Assembly (NCBI GenBank): GCA_029961685.1
Contig: JARWKL010000002.1
Span: forward strand, 27,930,908 to 27,994,907
Reading direction: 5' to 3'
DNA: 64,000 nucleotides
DNA from: Aristolochia californica
Taxonomy: Eukaryota > Streptophyta > Magnoliopsida > Piperales > Aristolochiaceae
This document shows, piece after piece, positions 12,476 through 24,428 of the stretch; the first letter of the stretch is position 1; each line of letters opens with the position of its first letter. The translations under genes and the position numbers were made by a program. The notes below the pieces were generated by a model. It had not been told where the DNA came from. It saw only the letters and a list, made by a program, of their open reading frames with translations, and searched no databases.

Positions 12476-14791
12476 CATGCTTTAAATATGGTGGATATGC
12501 ATGCCAGGAACATGTTGAGGATGCAAGTTCACCTAGCGATCCAAAAATTTGAAGGAGTAGAAAAAATCAATATTCTCAAGTGGATGGATATTTACCAGAG
12601 CCAAAAAACCCACCTTTTGCCTTTCCTTAAAAATCACAGATATTTTTTGGAACTATCTCTCTCAGCATTTGTGCATTTCCATTTTGAATGTTCACAATTT
12701 GTTTTCAGATCCAAACTTGAGTTTTCACTCTCCCATTTTTCTCGTAAATAAAAAGATAAATGGCATAAAAAATGAAAATTTTTGAGTTCATTTATGCAAT
12801 AAATTTGAAAATTATTTAACGCACTAAAAATGAACTCCAAGGTTTTGTTATCCATGTTTAGGAAATTCCACTAGTTCAACCCCTAATAATAAGCTTGGTG
12901 GAATTGGGTAGGAAATTGACTTCTAACTGATCCTATCATGCTTTAAATGTGGTGGATATACTTGCCAGAAACATGAAGAGGATGCAAGTGGACCATGTGA
13001 TACAAAAATTTCAAAGAGTAGAAAAAATCAAATTCTCAAGTGGTTGGATATTTACAAAGCCAAACAACCCACTTTTTGCCTATCCTTAAAAATCATAGAC
13101 AGTTTTTTCAACTATCTCTCTCGGCATTTGGGCATTTCAATTTTGGATATTCAAATTTGTTTTCAAATCTAAACTTGAGTTTTCACTCTCCCATTTTTCT
13201 CGTAAACAAAAAAGATATAAGGCATAACAAAATGAAAATTTTAGAGTTCATGTATGCAAAAAAATTTGAAAATAATTTCACGCACTAAAAATGAACTCCA
13301 AGGTCTGGTTATCCATGTTTGGGAAATTCCACTAGTACAAACCCTAATAATAAGCATGGTGGAATTTTATAGGAAAGGGACTTCTAACTGATCCTAACAT
13401 GCTTTAAATGTGGTGGATATGCATGCCAGAAACATGTTAAGGATGCAAGTGGACCTAGTGATCCAAAAATTTCATGGAGTAGAAAAAATCAAATTCTCAA
13501 GTGGTTGGATATTTTCCAGAGCCAAACAACCCACTTTTTGCCTATCCTTCAAAAAAATCAGAGATACTTTTTGGAACTATCTCTCTCAGCATTTGTGCAT
13601 TACCATTTTGGATGTTCAAAATTTGTTATCAGATCCAAATTTGACTTATTACTCTCCCTTTTTTCTCTTTGAACAAAAAAGATATAAGGCATAACAAAAT
13701 GAAAATTTTAGAGTTCATGTATGCAAAAAAATTTGAAAATTATTTCACGCACTAAAAATGGGCTCCAAGGTTTTGTTATCCATGTTTGGGAAATTCCACT
13801 AGTAGCACACCAAATAATAAGCTTGGTGGAATTTTATAGGAAAGGGACTTCTAACTGATCCTAACATGCTTTAAATGTGGTCGATATGCATGCGAGAAAC
13901 ATGTAGAGGATGCAAGTTGAGCAACTGATCAAAATATTTCAAGCAGTAGAAAAAATAAAATTCTCAAGTGGTTGGATATATACCAGAGCCAAACAACCCA
14001 CTTTTTGCCTATCCTTAAAAATCACAGATACTTTTTGGAACTATCTCTCTCAGCATTTGTGCATTCCCATTTTGGATGTTCAAAATTTGTTTTCAGATCC
14101 AAACTTGAGTTTTCACTCTCCCATTTTTCTCGTAAACAAAAAAGATATAAGGCATAACCAAATGAAAATTTTAGAGTTCATGTATGCAAAAAAAATGTAA
14201 AATTATTTCACGCACTAAAAATGAACTCCAAGTTTTTGTTATCCATGTTTGGGAAATTCCACTAGTACAACCCCAAATAATAAGCTTGGTGGAACTTTAT
14301 AGGAAAGGGACTTCTAACTGATCCTAACATGCTTTAAATCTGGTGGATATGCATGCCAGAAACATGTAGAGGATGCAAGTGGACCTAGTGATCCAAAAAT
14401 TTCTTGGAGTAGAAAAAATAAAATTCTCAAGTGGTTGGATATTTACGAGTGCCAAACAACCCACTTTTTGCCTGTGCATAAAAATCATAGATACTTTTTG
14501 AAACTTTCTCTCTCAGCATTTGTGCATTTCCATTTTGGATGTTCAAAATTTTTTTTCAAAACCAAACTTGAGTTTTCACACTCCCATTTTTCTCGTAAAC
14601 AAAAAAGATATAAGGCATAACAAAATGAAAATTTTAGAGTTCATGTATGAAAAAAAAATTGGAAAATTATTTCACGCACTAAAAATGAACTCCAAGGTTT
14701 TGTTATCCATGTTTCGGAAATTCCACTAGTACAACCCCTAATAATAAGTTTGGTGGAATTTTATAGGAAACGGACCTCTAACTGATCCTAA
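12476..14791 (+). repeat. HOR pentamer copy 1 (A-B-F-E-G')
   Basis: Monomer starts 12476 A, 12937 B, 13398 F, 13865 E and 14328 G'. A is recognised by the upstream GGAAACGGACC and by CTCAAGTGGATGG; B by ATACTTGCCAGAAACATG, ACCATGTGATAC and TTTGGGCATTTCAATTTTGG; F by CATGTTAAGGATGC plus a 3-bp longer CTTCAAAAAAATCAGAG; E by GAGCAACTGATC and GATATATACC; G' by CCTGTGCATAAAAATC. The unit is 2316 bp and is followed directly by a second copy in the same order. Confidence 0.78.
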
Positions 14792-15227
14792 CATGCTTTA
14801 AATGTGGTGGATATGCATGCCAGGAAAATGTTGAGGATGCAAGTGGACCTAGTGATCAAAAAATTTCGTGGAGTTGAAAAAATCAAAATTCTCAAGTGGA
14901 TGGCTATTTACCAGAGCCAAACAACCTACTTTTTGCATATCCTTAAAAATAACAGATACGTTTTGGAACTATCTCTCTCAGCATTTGTGCATTTCCATTT
15001 TGGATGTTCAAAATTTTTTTTCATATCCAAACATGAGTTTTCACTCTCCCATTTTTCTCGTAAACAAAAAAGATACATGGCAAAAAAAAATGAAAATTTT
15101 TGAGTTCATGTATGCAAAAAAATTTGAAAATTATTTAACGCACTCAAAATGAACACCAAGGTTTTGTTATCCATGTTTCGGAAATTCCACTAGTACAACC
15201 CCTAACAATAAGCTTGGTGGAATTTTT

Positions 15228-15242
15228 TAGGAAAGGCCTAAC
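15228..15242 (+). other. ~15-bp deletion at a monomer boundary
   Basis: TTAGGAAAGG is joined directly to CCTAACATGC; the GACTTCTAACTGAT stretch that separates these words in other copies is missing. The deletion lies just before the B monomer of pentamer copy 2. Confidence 0.85.
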
Positions 15243-17037
15243 ATGCTTTAAATGTGGTGGATACACTTGCTAGAAATATCTAGAGGATGCAAGTGGACTA
15301 TGTGATCGAAAAATGTCATAGAGCAGAAAAAATAAAATTCTAAAGTGGTTGGATATTTACCAGAGCCAAACAACCCACTTTTTGCCTATCCTTAAAAATC
15401 ATAGATACTTTTTTGAACTATCTCTCTCAGCATTTGGACATTTCAATTTTGGATATTCAAATTTGTTTTCAAATCCAAACTTGAATTTTCAGTCTCCCAT
15501 TTTTCACGTGAACAAAAAAGATATAAGGCCTAACAAACTGAAAATTTTAGAGTTCATGTATGCAAAAAATTTGAAAATTATTTCACGCACTAAAAATGAA
15601 CTCCAAGGTCTTGTTATCCATGTTTGGGAAATTCCACTAGTACAACCCCTAATAATAAGCTTGGTGGAATTTTATAGGAGAGGGACTACTAACAGATCCT
15701 AACATGCTTTAAATGTGGTGGATATGCATGCCAGAAACATGTTAAGGATGCAAGTGAACCTAGTGATCCAAAAATTTCATGGAGTAGAAAAAATCAAAGT
15801 CTCAAGTGGTTGGATATTTACCATAGCCAAACAACCCACTTTTTGCCTATCCTTCAAAAAAATCAGAGATACTTTTTGGAACAATCTCTCTCAGCATTTG
15901 TGCATTTCCATTTTGGATGTTCAAATTTTGTTTTCAGATCCAAACTTGACTTTTTACTCTCCCATTTTTCTCGTAAATAAAAAAGTTATAAGGCATAACA
16001 AAATGAAAATTTTAGATTTCATGTATGCAAAAATATTTGAAAATTATTTCACGCACTAAAAATGAACTCCAAGGTTTTGTTATCCATGTTTGGGAAATTC
16101 CACTAGTAGCACCCCTAATAATAAGCTTGGTGGAATTTTATAGGAAAGGGACTTGTAACTGATCCTAACATGCTCTAAATGTGGTGGATATGCATGCCAG
16201 AAACATGTAGAGGATGCAAGTGGACCAACTGCTCAAAAAATTTCAAGCAGTAGAAAAAATCAAATTCTTAAGTGCTTGGATATATACCAGAGCCAAACAA
16301 CCCACTTTTTGCCTATCCTTTAAAATCACAGATACTTTTTGGAACTATCTCTCTCAGCATTTGTGCATTCCCATTTTAGATGTTAAAAATTTGTTTTCAG
16401 ATCCAAACTGGAGTTTTCACTCTCCCATTTTTATCGTAAACAAAAAAGATATAAGGCATAACCAAATGAAAATTTTAGAGTTCATGTATGCAAAAAAAAT
16501 TGAAAATTATTTCACACACTAAAAATGAACTCCGAGTTTTTGTTATCCATGTTTTGGAAATTCCACTAGTACAACCCCAAATAATAAGCTTGGTGGAATT
16601 TTATAGGAAAAGGACTTCTAACTGATCCTAAGTGGCTTTAAATGTGGTGGATATGCATGCCAGAAACATGTTGAGGATGCAAGTGGACCTAGTGATCCAA
16701 AAATTTCTTGGACTAGAAAAAATCAAATTCTCACGTGGTTGGATATTTACCAGAGCCAAACAACCCACTTTATGCCTGTCCTTAAAAATCACAGATACTT
16801 TTTGGAACTATCTCTCTCAGCGTTTTTGCATTTCCATTTTGGATGTTCAAAATTTGTTTTCAAATCCAAACTTGAGTTTGCACTCTCCTATTTCTCACGT
16901 AAACAAAAGAGATATAAGGCATAAAAAATGAAAATTTTAGAGTTCATGTATGAAAAAAAATTTTAAAATTATTTCATGCACAAAAAATGAACTCCAAGGT
17001 TTTGGTATCCATGTTTGGGAAATTCCACTAGTTCAAC

Positions 17038-17055
17038 CCCTAATAATTATAGCAA
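17038..17055 (+). other. ~16-bp deletion removing a HindIII site
   Basis: CCCCTAATAATTATAGC replaces the usual CCCCTAATAATAAGC...TTTTATAGG, so AAGCTTGGTGGAATT is missing. It lies at the G-to-A boundary before 17078. Confidence 0.85.
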
Positions 17056-18454
17056 ACGGACCTCTAAATGATCCTAACATGCTTTAAATGTGGTGAATAT
17101 GCATGCCAGGAACATGTTGAGGATGCAAGTGGACCTAGTGATCCAAAAATTTCAAGGAGTCGAAAAAATAAAAATTCTCAAGTGGATGGATACCAGAGCC
17201 AAACAACCCACTTTTTGCCTATCCTTAAAAATCAAAGATACTTTTTGGAACTATCTCTCTCAACATTTGTGCATTTCCATTTTGGATGCTCCAAATTTAT
17301 TTTCAGATCCCAACTTGGGTTTTCACTCTCCCATTTTTCTCGTAAACAAAAAAGATACATGGCATAAAAAAATTGAAAATTTTAGAGTTCATTTATGCAA
17401 AAAAAATTTAAAAATATTTCTCGCACTAAAAATGAACTCCAAGTTTTTGTTATCCATGTTTGGGAAATTCCACTAGTACAACCCCAAATAATGAGCTTGG
17501 TGGAATTTTATAGGAAAGGGACTTCTAACAGATCCTAACATGCTTTAAATGTGGTGGATATGCATGCCAGAAACATGTAGAGAATGCAAGTGGACCTTGT
17601 GCTCCAAAAATTTCTTGGAGTAGAAAAATTCAAATTCTCAAGTGGTTGGATATTTACCAGTGTCAAACAACCCACTTTTTGCCTGTCCATAAAAATCACA
17701 GATACTTTTTGGAACTATGTCTCTCAGCATTTGTGCATTTACATTTTGGATGTTCAAAATTTGTTTTCAAAACCAAACTTGAGTTTTCACTCTCCCATTT
17801 TCCTCGTAAACAAAAAAGATATAAGGCATAACAAAATGAAAATTTTAGAGTTCATGTATGCAAAAAATATTTCAAATTATTTCACGCAATAAAAATGAAC
17901 TCCAAGTTTTTGTTATCCATGTTTGGGAAATTCCACAAGTACAACCCCTAATAATAAGCTTGGCGGAATTTTATTGGAAAGGGACTTCTAACTGATCCTA
18001 ACAAGCTTTAAATGTGGTGGATATGCATACCAGAAACATGTGGAGGATGCAAGTGGACCAAATGATCAAAAAATTTCAAGCCGTAGAAAAAATCAAATTC
18101 TCAAGTGGTTGGATATATACTAGAGCCTAACAACCCACTTTTTTCCTAGCCTTAAAAATCACAAATACTTTTTGGAACTATCTCTCTCAGCATTTGTTCA
18201 TTCCCATTTTGGATGTTCAAAATTTGTTTTCAGATCCAAACTTTAGTTTTCACTCTCCCATATTTCTCGTAAACAAAAAAGATATAAGGCATAACCAAAT
18301 GAAAATTTTAGAGTTCATGTATGCAAAAAAAATTGAAAATTATTTCACGCACTAAAAATGAACTCCAAGTTTTTGTTATCCATGTTTGGGAAATTCCAGT
18401 AGTACAACCCCTAATAATAAGCTTGGTGGAATTTTATAGGAAAGGGACTTCTAA

Positions 18455-18757
18455 TTGATCCTAACATGCTTTAAATGTGGTGGATATGCATGCCAGAAAC
18501 ATGTTGAGGATGCAAGTGGACCTAGAGATCCAAAAATTTCTTGGAGTAGAAAAAGTCAAATTCTCAACTGGTTGGATATTTACCAGAGCCAAACAACCCA
18601 CTTTTCCCCTGTCCTTGAAAATCACAGATACTTTTTGGAACTATCTCTATCAGCAGTTGTGCATTTCCATTTTGGATGTTCAAAATTTGTTTTCAAATCC
18701 AAACTTGAGTTTTCACTCTCCCATTTTTCACGTAAACAAAAAAGATATATGGAATAA
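18455..18757 (+). other. Representative open frame b (about 100 codons), possible coding fossil
   Basis: One sense frame of the monomer stays open from the boundary (ATCCTAACATGC) to the TAA in GGCATAAC. Its N-terminal part reads CFKCGGYACQKH, a C-x2-C-x4-C-x2-H arrangement that resembles a small metal-binding knuckle, followed by basic stretches and a hydrophobic middle (FLELSLSAFVHFHFGCSKF). This copy begins with TTG; copies at 1, 922 and 17068 begin with a true ATG (ATGATCC). The frame is seen in many monomers but is broken by single-base indels in others. I recognise no family, see no promoter or intron signals, and do not call it a gene. Confidence 0.25.
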
Positions 18758-18920
18758 CAAAATGAGAATTTTAGTGTTTATGTATGAAAAAAAATTTCAA
18801 ATTATTTCATGCACTAAAAATGAACTCCAAGGTTTTTCTATCCATGTTTGGGAAATTCCACTAGTACAACCCGTAATAATAAGTTTGGTGGAATTTTGTA
18901 GGAGAGGGATTTCTAACTGA
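18477..18920 (+). other. Representative open frame a (about 147 codons here), overlapping frame b
   Basis: A second sense frame, starting at GTGGTGGATATGC (first ATG is in ATGCATGCC), is open across the same region in many monomers for 110 to 115 codons, ending at the TAA of GCACTAAAAATG. Where the A-tract in ATGCAAAAAAATTTG is one base shorter or longer it continues about 30 codons further, as here. In two places it even runs through a monomer junction (19235-19633 and 56462-56668). No known domain is recognised; the typical GTG beginning is not a normal eukaryotic start. Confidence 0.25.
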
Positions 18921-18926
18921 TCCTAA

Positions 18927-21241
18927 CATGCTTTAAATGTGGTGGATATGCATGCCAGGAACTTCTTGAGGATGCAAGTGGACCTAGTGATCCAAAAATT
19001 TCAAGGAGTAGAACAAATCAAAATTCTCAAGTGGATGGATATTTACTAGAGCCAAACAACCCACTTTTTGCCAATCCTTAAAAATCACAGATACTTTTTG
19101 GAACTATCTCTCTCAGCATTTGTCCATTTCCATTTTGGATGTTCAAATTTTGTTTTCAAATCCAAACTTGAGTTTTCACTCTCCCATTTTTCTCGTAAAC
19201 AAAAAAGTTACATGGCATAACAAAATGAAAATTTTTGAGTTCATGTATGCAAAAAAAATTGAAAATTATTTCACGCACTAAAAATGAACTCCACGGTTTT
19301 GTTATCCATGTTTGGGAAATTCCACTAGTAGCACCCCTAATAATAAGCTTGGTGGAATTTTTAAGGAAAGGGGCTTCTAACCGATCTAAACATACTTTAA
19401 ATGTGGTGGATATGCATGCCAGAAACATGTTAAGGATGAAAGTGGACCATGTGATCCAAAAATTTCAAAGAGTAGAAAAAATCAAATTCTCAAGTGGTTG
19501 GATATTTTCCAGAGCCAAACAACCCACGTTTTGCCTATCCTTAAAAATCACAGATACTTTTTGGAACTATCTCTTTCAGCATTTGGGCATTTCAATTTTG
19601 GTTATTCAAATTTGTTTTCAAATCCCAACTTGAGATTTCACTCTCCCATTTTTCTCGTAAACAAAAAGGATATAAGGCATAACAAAATGAAAATTTTACA
19701 GTTCATGTTTTCAAAAAAATTTGAAAATTATTCGACACACTAAAAATGATCTCCAAGGTCTTGTTATCCATGTTTGGGAAATTCCACTAGCACAACCACT
19801 AATAATAAGCTTGGTGGAATTTTATAGGAAAAGGGACTTCTAAAAGATCCTAACATGCTTTAAATGCGGTGGATATGCATGCCAGAAACATGTTGAGGAT
19901 GCATGTGGACCTAGTGATCCAAAAATTTCAAGGAGTTGAAAAAATCAAATTCTCAAGTGGTTGGATATTTACCGGTGCCAAACAACGCACTTTTTTCCTA
20001 TCGTTAAAAATCACAGATACTTTTTGGAACTATCTCTCTCAGCATTTGTTCATTCCCATTTTGGATGTTCAAAATTTTTTTTCCGTTCCAAACTTGAGTT
20101 TTTAATCTTCCATTTTTCTCGTAAACTAAAAAGATATAAGGCATAACAAGAAGAAAATTTTAGAGTTCATGTATGCAAAAAAATTTGAAAATTATTTCAC
20201 GCACTAAAAATGAACTCCAAGGATTTGTTATCGATGTTTGGGAAATTCCACTAGTACTACCCCTAATAATAAGCTTGTTGGAATTATATCGGAAAGAGAC
20301 TTCTAACTGATCCTAACATACTTTAAATGTGATGGATATGCGTGCTAGGAACATGTAGAGGATGCAAGTGGACCTAGTGATCCAAAAATTTATAGCAGTA
20401 GAAAAAATTAAATTCTCAAGCGGTTGGATATTTACCAAAGCCAAACAACCCACTTTTTGCCTATCCTAAAAAATCACAGATACTTTTTAGAACTATCTCT
20501 CTCAGCATTTGTGGATACCCATTTTGGATGTTCAAAATTTGTTTTCTGATCCAAACTTGAGTTTTCACTCTCCTATTTTTCTCGTAAAGACAAAAGATAT
20601 AAGGCATAACAAAATGAAAATTTTAGAGTTCAGGTAGGCAAAAAAATTTGAAAATTATTTCACGCACTAAAAATGAACTCCTAGGTTTTGTTATCCATGT
20701 TTGGGAAATTCCACTAGTACAACCCGTAATAATAAGTTTGGTGGACTTTTAAAGGAACGGGACTTCTTACTGATTCTAACATACTTTAAATGTGGTGGAT
20801 ATGATGCCAGAAATATGTAGAGGATGCAAGTGGACCAACTGATCAAATAATTTCAAGCAGTAGAAATAATCAAATTCTCAAGTGATTGGATATATGCAAA
20901 AGCGAAACAACCCACTTTTAGCCTATCCTTAAAAATCACAGATACTTTTTGGAACTATCTCTCTCAGCATTTGTGCATTCCCATTTTGGATGTTCAAAAT
21001 TTGTTTTCAGATCCAAACTTGAGTTTCCACTCTCCCATTTTTCTCTTAAACTAAAAAGATATAAGGCATAACCAAATGAAAATTTTAGAATTCATGTATG
21101 GAAAAAAAATTAAAAATTATTTCACGCACTAAAAATGAACACCATGTTTTTGTTATCCAGGTTTGGGAAATTGCACTAGTACAACCCGTAATAATAAGTT
21201 TGGTGGAATTTTATAGGAAACGGACCTCTGACTGATCCTAA
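18927..21241 (+). repeat. Partial heptamer A-B-C-D-E
   Basis: Starts: 18927 A-like (AGTGGATGG but without the CGGACC boundary), 19391 B, 19854 C, 20317 D, 20780 E. C is recognised by TTCTAAAAGATCC, GGAGTTGAAAAAATC and ACCGGTGCCAAACAACGC. D is recognised by AATGTGATGGATATGCGTG, AGGAACATGTAGAGG and AAGCAGTAGAAAAAATTAA. This is the same A-B-C-D-E order as the full heptamers that begin at 25819, but F and G are absent and the next monomer is A again. It is therefore an internally deleted or ancestral version of the heptamer. Confidence 0.75.
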
Positions 21242-22628
21242 TATGCTTTAAATGTGGTGGATATGCATGCCAGAAACATGTTGAGGATGCAAGTGGACCT
21301 AGTGATCCAAAAATTTAAAGGAGTAGAAAAAATCAAAATTCTCAAGTGGATGGATATTTACCAGAGCCAAACAACCCAATTTTTGCCTATCCTTAAAAAT
21401 CAAAGATACTTTTTGGAACTATCTCTTTCAGCGTTTGTGCATGTCCATTTTGGATGTTCAAAATTAGTTTTCAGATCCAAACTTGATTTTTGACTCTCCC
21501 ATTTTTCTCATAAAAAAAAAGATACATGGCATAAAAAAACGAAAATTTTTTAGTTCATGTATGCAAATAAATTTGAAAATTATTTAACTCACTACAAATG
21601 AACTCCAAGGTTTTTTTATCCATGTTTCGGAAATTCCAGTTGTACAACCCCTAATAATAAGCTTGGTGGTATTTTATAGGAAAGGGACATCTAACTGATC
21701 CTAACATGCTTTAAATGTGGTGGATATACTTGCTAGAAACATGTAGAGGATGCAAGTGGACCATGTGATCCAAAAATTTCAAAGAGTAGACAAAATCAAA
21801 TTCTCAAGTGGTTGGATATTTACTAGAGCCAAACAACCCACTTTTTGCCTATCCTTAAAAATCACATATACTTTTTGGAACTATCTCTCTCAGCATTTGT
21901 GCATTCCCATTTTGGATGTTCAAAATTTGTTTTCAGATCCAAACTTGAGTTTTCACTCTCCCATTTTTCTCTTAAACAAAAAAGATATAAGGCATAACCA
22001 AATGAAAATTTTAGAGTTCATTTATGCAAAAAAATTTGAAAATTATTTCACGCACTAAAAATGAACTCCATGTTTTTGTTATCCAGGTTTGGGAAATTCC
22101 ACTATTTCAACCCCTAATAATAAGCTTGGTGAAATTTTATAGGAAAGGGACTTCTATCTGATCCTAACATGCTTTAAATGTGGTGGATATGCATGCCAGA
22201 AACATGTTGAGGATGCAAGTCGACCTAGTGATGCAAAAATTTCTTGGAGTAGAAAAAATCAAATTCGCAAGTGGTTGGATATTTACCAGAGCCAAACAAC
22301 CCACTTTTTGCCTGTCCTTAAAAATCACAGATAATTTTTGGAACTACCTCTCTCAGCATTTGTGCATTTCCATTTTGGATGTGCAAAATTTGTTTTCAAA
22401 TCCAAACTTGATTTTTCACTCACCCATTTTTCTCGTAAATAAAAATGATATAAGGCATAACAAAATGAAAATTTTAGAGTTCATGAATACAAAAATATTG
22501 AAAATTATTTCATGCACTAAAAATTAACTCCAAGGTTTTGCTATCCATGTTGGAAAATTCCACTAGTACAACCTGTAATAATAAGTTTGGTGGAATTTTA
22601 TAGGAAACGGACCTCTGACTGATCCTAA
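21242..22628 (+). repeat. HOR trimer copy 1 (A-B-G)
   Basis: Starts: 21242 A, 21705 B, 22168 G; unit length 1387 bp. A carries TTTAAAGGAGTAG, AAAATCAAAGATAC and GTGCATGTCCATTTTGG and is preceded by GGAAACGGACCTCTGAC. G carries GTGATGCAAAAATTTCTTGG and CCTGTCC and ends in AATAAGTTTGGTGG instead of the usual AAGCTTGG. The next trimer repeats the order and the private changes, such as CGGACCTCTGAC before A. Confidence 0.8.
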
Positions 22629-24428
22629 CATGCTTTAAATGTGGTGGATATGCATGCCAGGAACATGTTGAGGATGCAAATGGACCTAGTGATCCAAAAA
22701 TTTAAAGGAGTAGAAAAAATCAAAATTCTCAAGTGGACGGATATTTACCAGAGCCAAACAACCCAATTTTTGCCTATCCTTAAAAATCAAAGATACTTTT
22801 TGGAACTATCTCTTTCAGTGTTTGTGCAAGTCCATTTTGGATGTTCAAAATTAGTTTTCAGATCCAAACTTGAGTTTTCACTCTCCCATTTTTCTCATAA
22901 AAAAAAGATACATGGCATAAAAAAATGAAAATTTTTTAGTTCAAGTATGCAAATAAATTTGAAAATTATTTAACGCACTAAAAATGAACTCCAAGGTTTT
23001 GTTATCCATGTTTCATAAATTTCACTTGTACAACCCCTAAAAATAAACTTGGTGGCATTTTGTAGGAAAGGGACTTCTAACTGATCCTAACATGCTTTAA
23101 ATGTGGTGGATATACTTGCTAGAAACATGTAGAGGATGCAAGTGGACCATGTGATCCAAAAATTTCAAAGAGTAGAAAAAATCAAATTCTCAAGTGGTTG
23201 GATATTTACCAGAGCCAAACAACCCACTTTTTGCCTATTCTTAAAAATCACAGATACTTTTTGGAACTATCTCTCTCAGCATTTGTGCATTGCCATTTTG
23301 GATGTTCAAAATATGTTTTCAGATCCAAACTTGAGTTTTCACTCTCCCGTTTTTGTCTTAAAAAAAAAAAGATATAAGGCATAACCAAATGAAAATTTTA
23401 GAGTTCATTTATGCAAAAAAAATTGAAAATTATTTCACGTACTAAAAATGAACACCATGTTTTTGTTATCCAGGTTTGGGAAATTCCACTAGTACAACCC
23501 CTAATAATAAGCTTGGTGGAATTTTATAGGAAAGGGACTTCTAACTGATCCTAACATGCTTTAAATGTGGTGGATATGCATGCCAGAATCATGTTGAGGA
23601 TGCAAGTCGACCTAGTGAAGCAAAAATTTCTTGGAGTAGAAATAATCAAATTCGCAAGTGGTTGGATATTTACCAGAGCCAAACAACCCACTTTTTGCCT
23701 GTCCTTAAAAATCACAGATAATTTTTGGAACTACCTCTCTCAACATTTGTGCATTTCCATTTTGGTTGTTCAAAATTTGTTTTCAAATCCAAACTTGATT
23801 TTCACTCTCCCATTTTTCTCGTAAACAAAAAAGATATAAGGCATAACAAAATGAAAATTTAAGAGTTCATGAATGAAAAAAAATTTGAAAATTATTTCAT
23901 CGACTAAAAATGAACTCCAAGGTTTTGCTATCCATGTTTGGGAAAAGGACTTCTAACTGATCCTAACATGCGTTAAATGTGGTGGATATGCATGCCAGAA
24001 ACATGTTGAGGATGCAAATCGACCTAGTGATGCAAAAATTTCATGGAGTAGAAAAAATCAAATTCGCAAGTGGTTGGGTATTTACCAGAGCCAAACAACC
24101 CACTTTTTGCCTGTCCTTAAAAATCACAGGTAATTTTTGGAACTATCTCTCTCAGCATTTGTGCATTTCCATTTTGGACGTTAAAAATTTGTTTTCAAAT
24201 CCAAACTTTATTTTTCACTCTCCTATTTTTCTCCTAAACAAAAAAGATATAAGGCATAACAAAATGAAAATTTAAGACTTCATGAATGAAAAAAATTTGA
24301 AAATTATTTCATCTACTAAAAATGAACTCCAAGGTTTTGCTATCCATGTTTGGGAAATTCCACTAGTACAACCCGTAATAATAAGTTTGGTGGAATTTTA
24401 TAGGAAACGGACCTCTAACTGATCCTAA
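22629..24428 (+). repeat. HOR trimer copy 2 with duplicated G (A-B-G-G)
   Basis: Starts: 22629 A, 23091 B, 23555 G, 23967 G. The first G is only 412 bp long because about 51 bp are missing near 23941, where the segment between two GGAAA words is gone. Its successor is a second G with nearly the same sequence (TTCGCAAGTGGTTGG, CAGGTAATTTTTGG against CAGATAATTTTTGG). Without the extra G the unit would be a standard trimer. The duplicated G and the deletion are side by side, so one unequal exchange may explain both. Confidence 0.76.
23936..23950 (+). other. ~51-bp deletion between GGAAA words
   Basis: CCATGTTTGGGAAA, which normally continues into TTCCACTAGTAC, runs directly into AGGACTTCTAACTG. 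In intact copies GGAAA occurs both in GGGAAATTCC and in AGGAAAGGGAC; the sequence between the two is lost. The HindIII site and the ACTAGT site of this monomer go with it, and the monomer measures 412 bp. Confidence 0.88.

Larger units (their letters stand above)
14792..17077 (+). repeat. HOR pentamer copy 2 (A-B-F-E-G)
   Basis: Monomer starts 14792 A, 15242 B, 15703 F, 16169 E and 16632 G, in the same order as the preceding 2316-bp unit. It is 2286 bp, shorter because of two small deletions: about 15 bp at 15236 just before B (GAAAGG joined to CCTAACATGC) and about 16 bp near 17047 at the end of G, which removes that monomer's HindIII site. Matching order with different small indels indicates duplication followed by independent decay. 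Confidence 0.76.
17078..18926 (+). repeat. Four-monomer transition A-G'-E-G
   Basis: Starts: 17078 A, 17539 G', 18002 E, 18465 G. The A copy lacks ATTT within its GGATATTTACCAGAG segment (GGATGGATACCAGAG). The G' monomer at 17539 is almost identical by eye to the one at 11550, about 5.99 kb (13 monomers) upstream, including GTGCTCCAAAAATTTC, ACCAGTGTCAAAC and CGCAATAAAAATG. The shared rare changes imply a long-distance copy or an older, larger unit. B and F are missing relative to the pentamers. Confidence 0.68.

Noticed and set aside
12634..12855. Minus-strand open frames of 60 to 90 codons
   Set aside because: They are scattered, not conserved in position between monomers, and are complementary shadows of the AT-rich repeat.
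18597..18757. Metal-binding knuckle or zinc-finger protein from the CFKCGGYACQKH string
   Set aside because: The cysteine/histidine spacing is suggestive only; it does not match a family I can name, and many monomers lose one of the residues (for example GCAAGCC or GCATGTC in place of GCATGCC).
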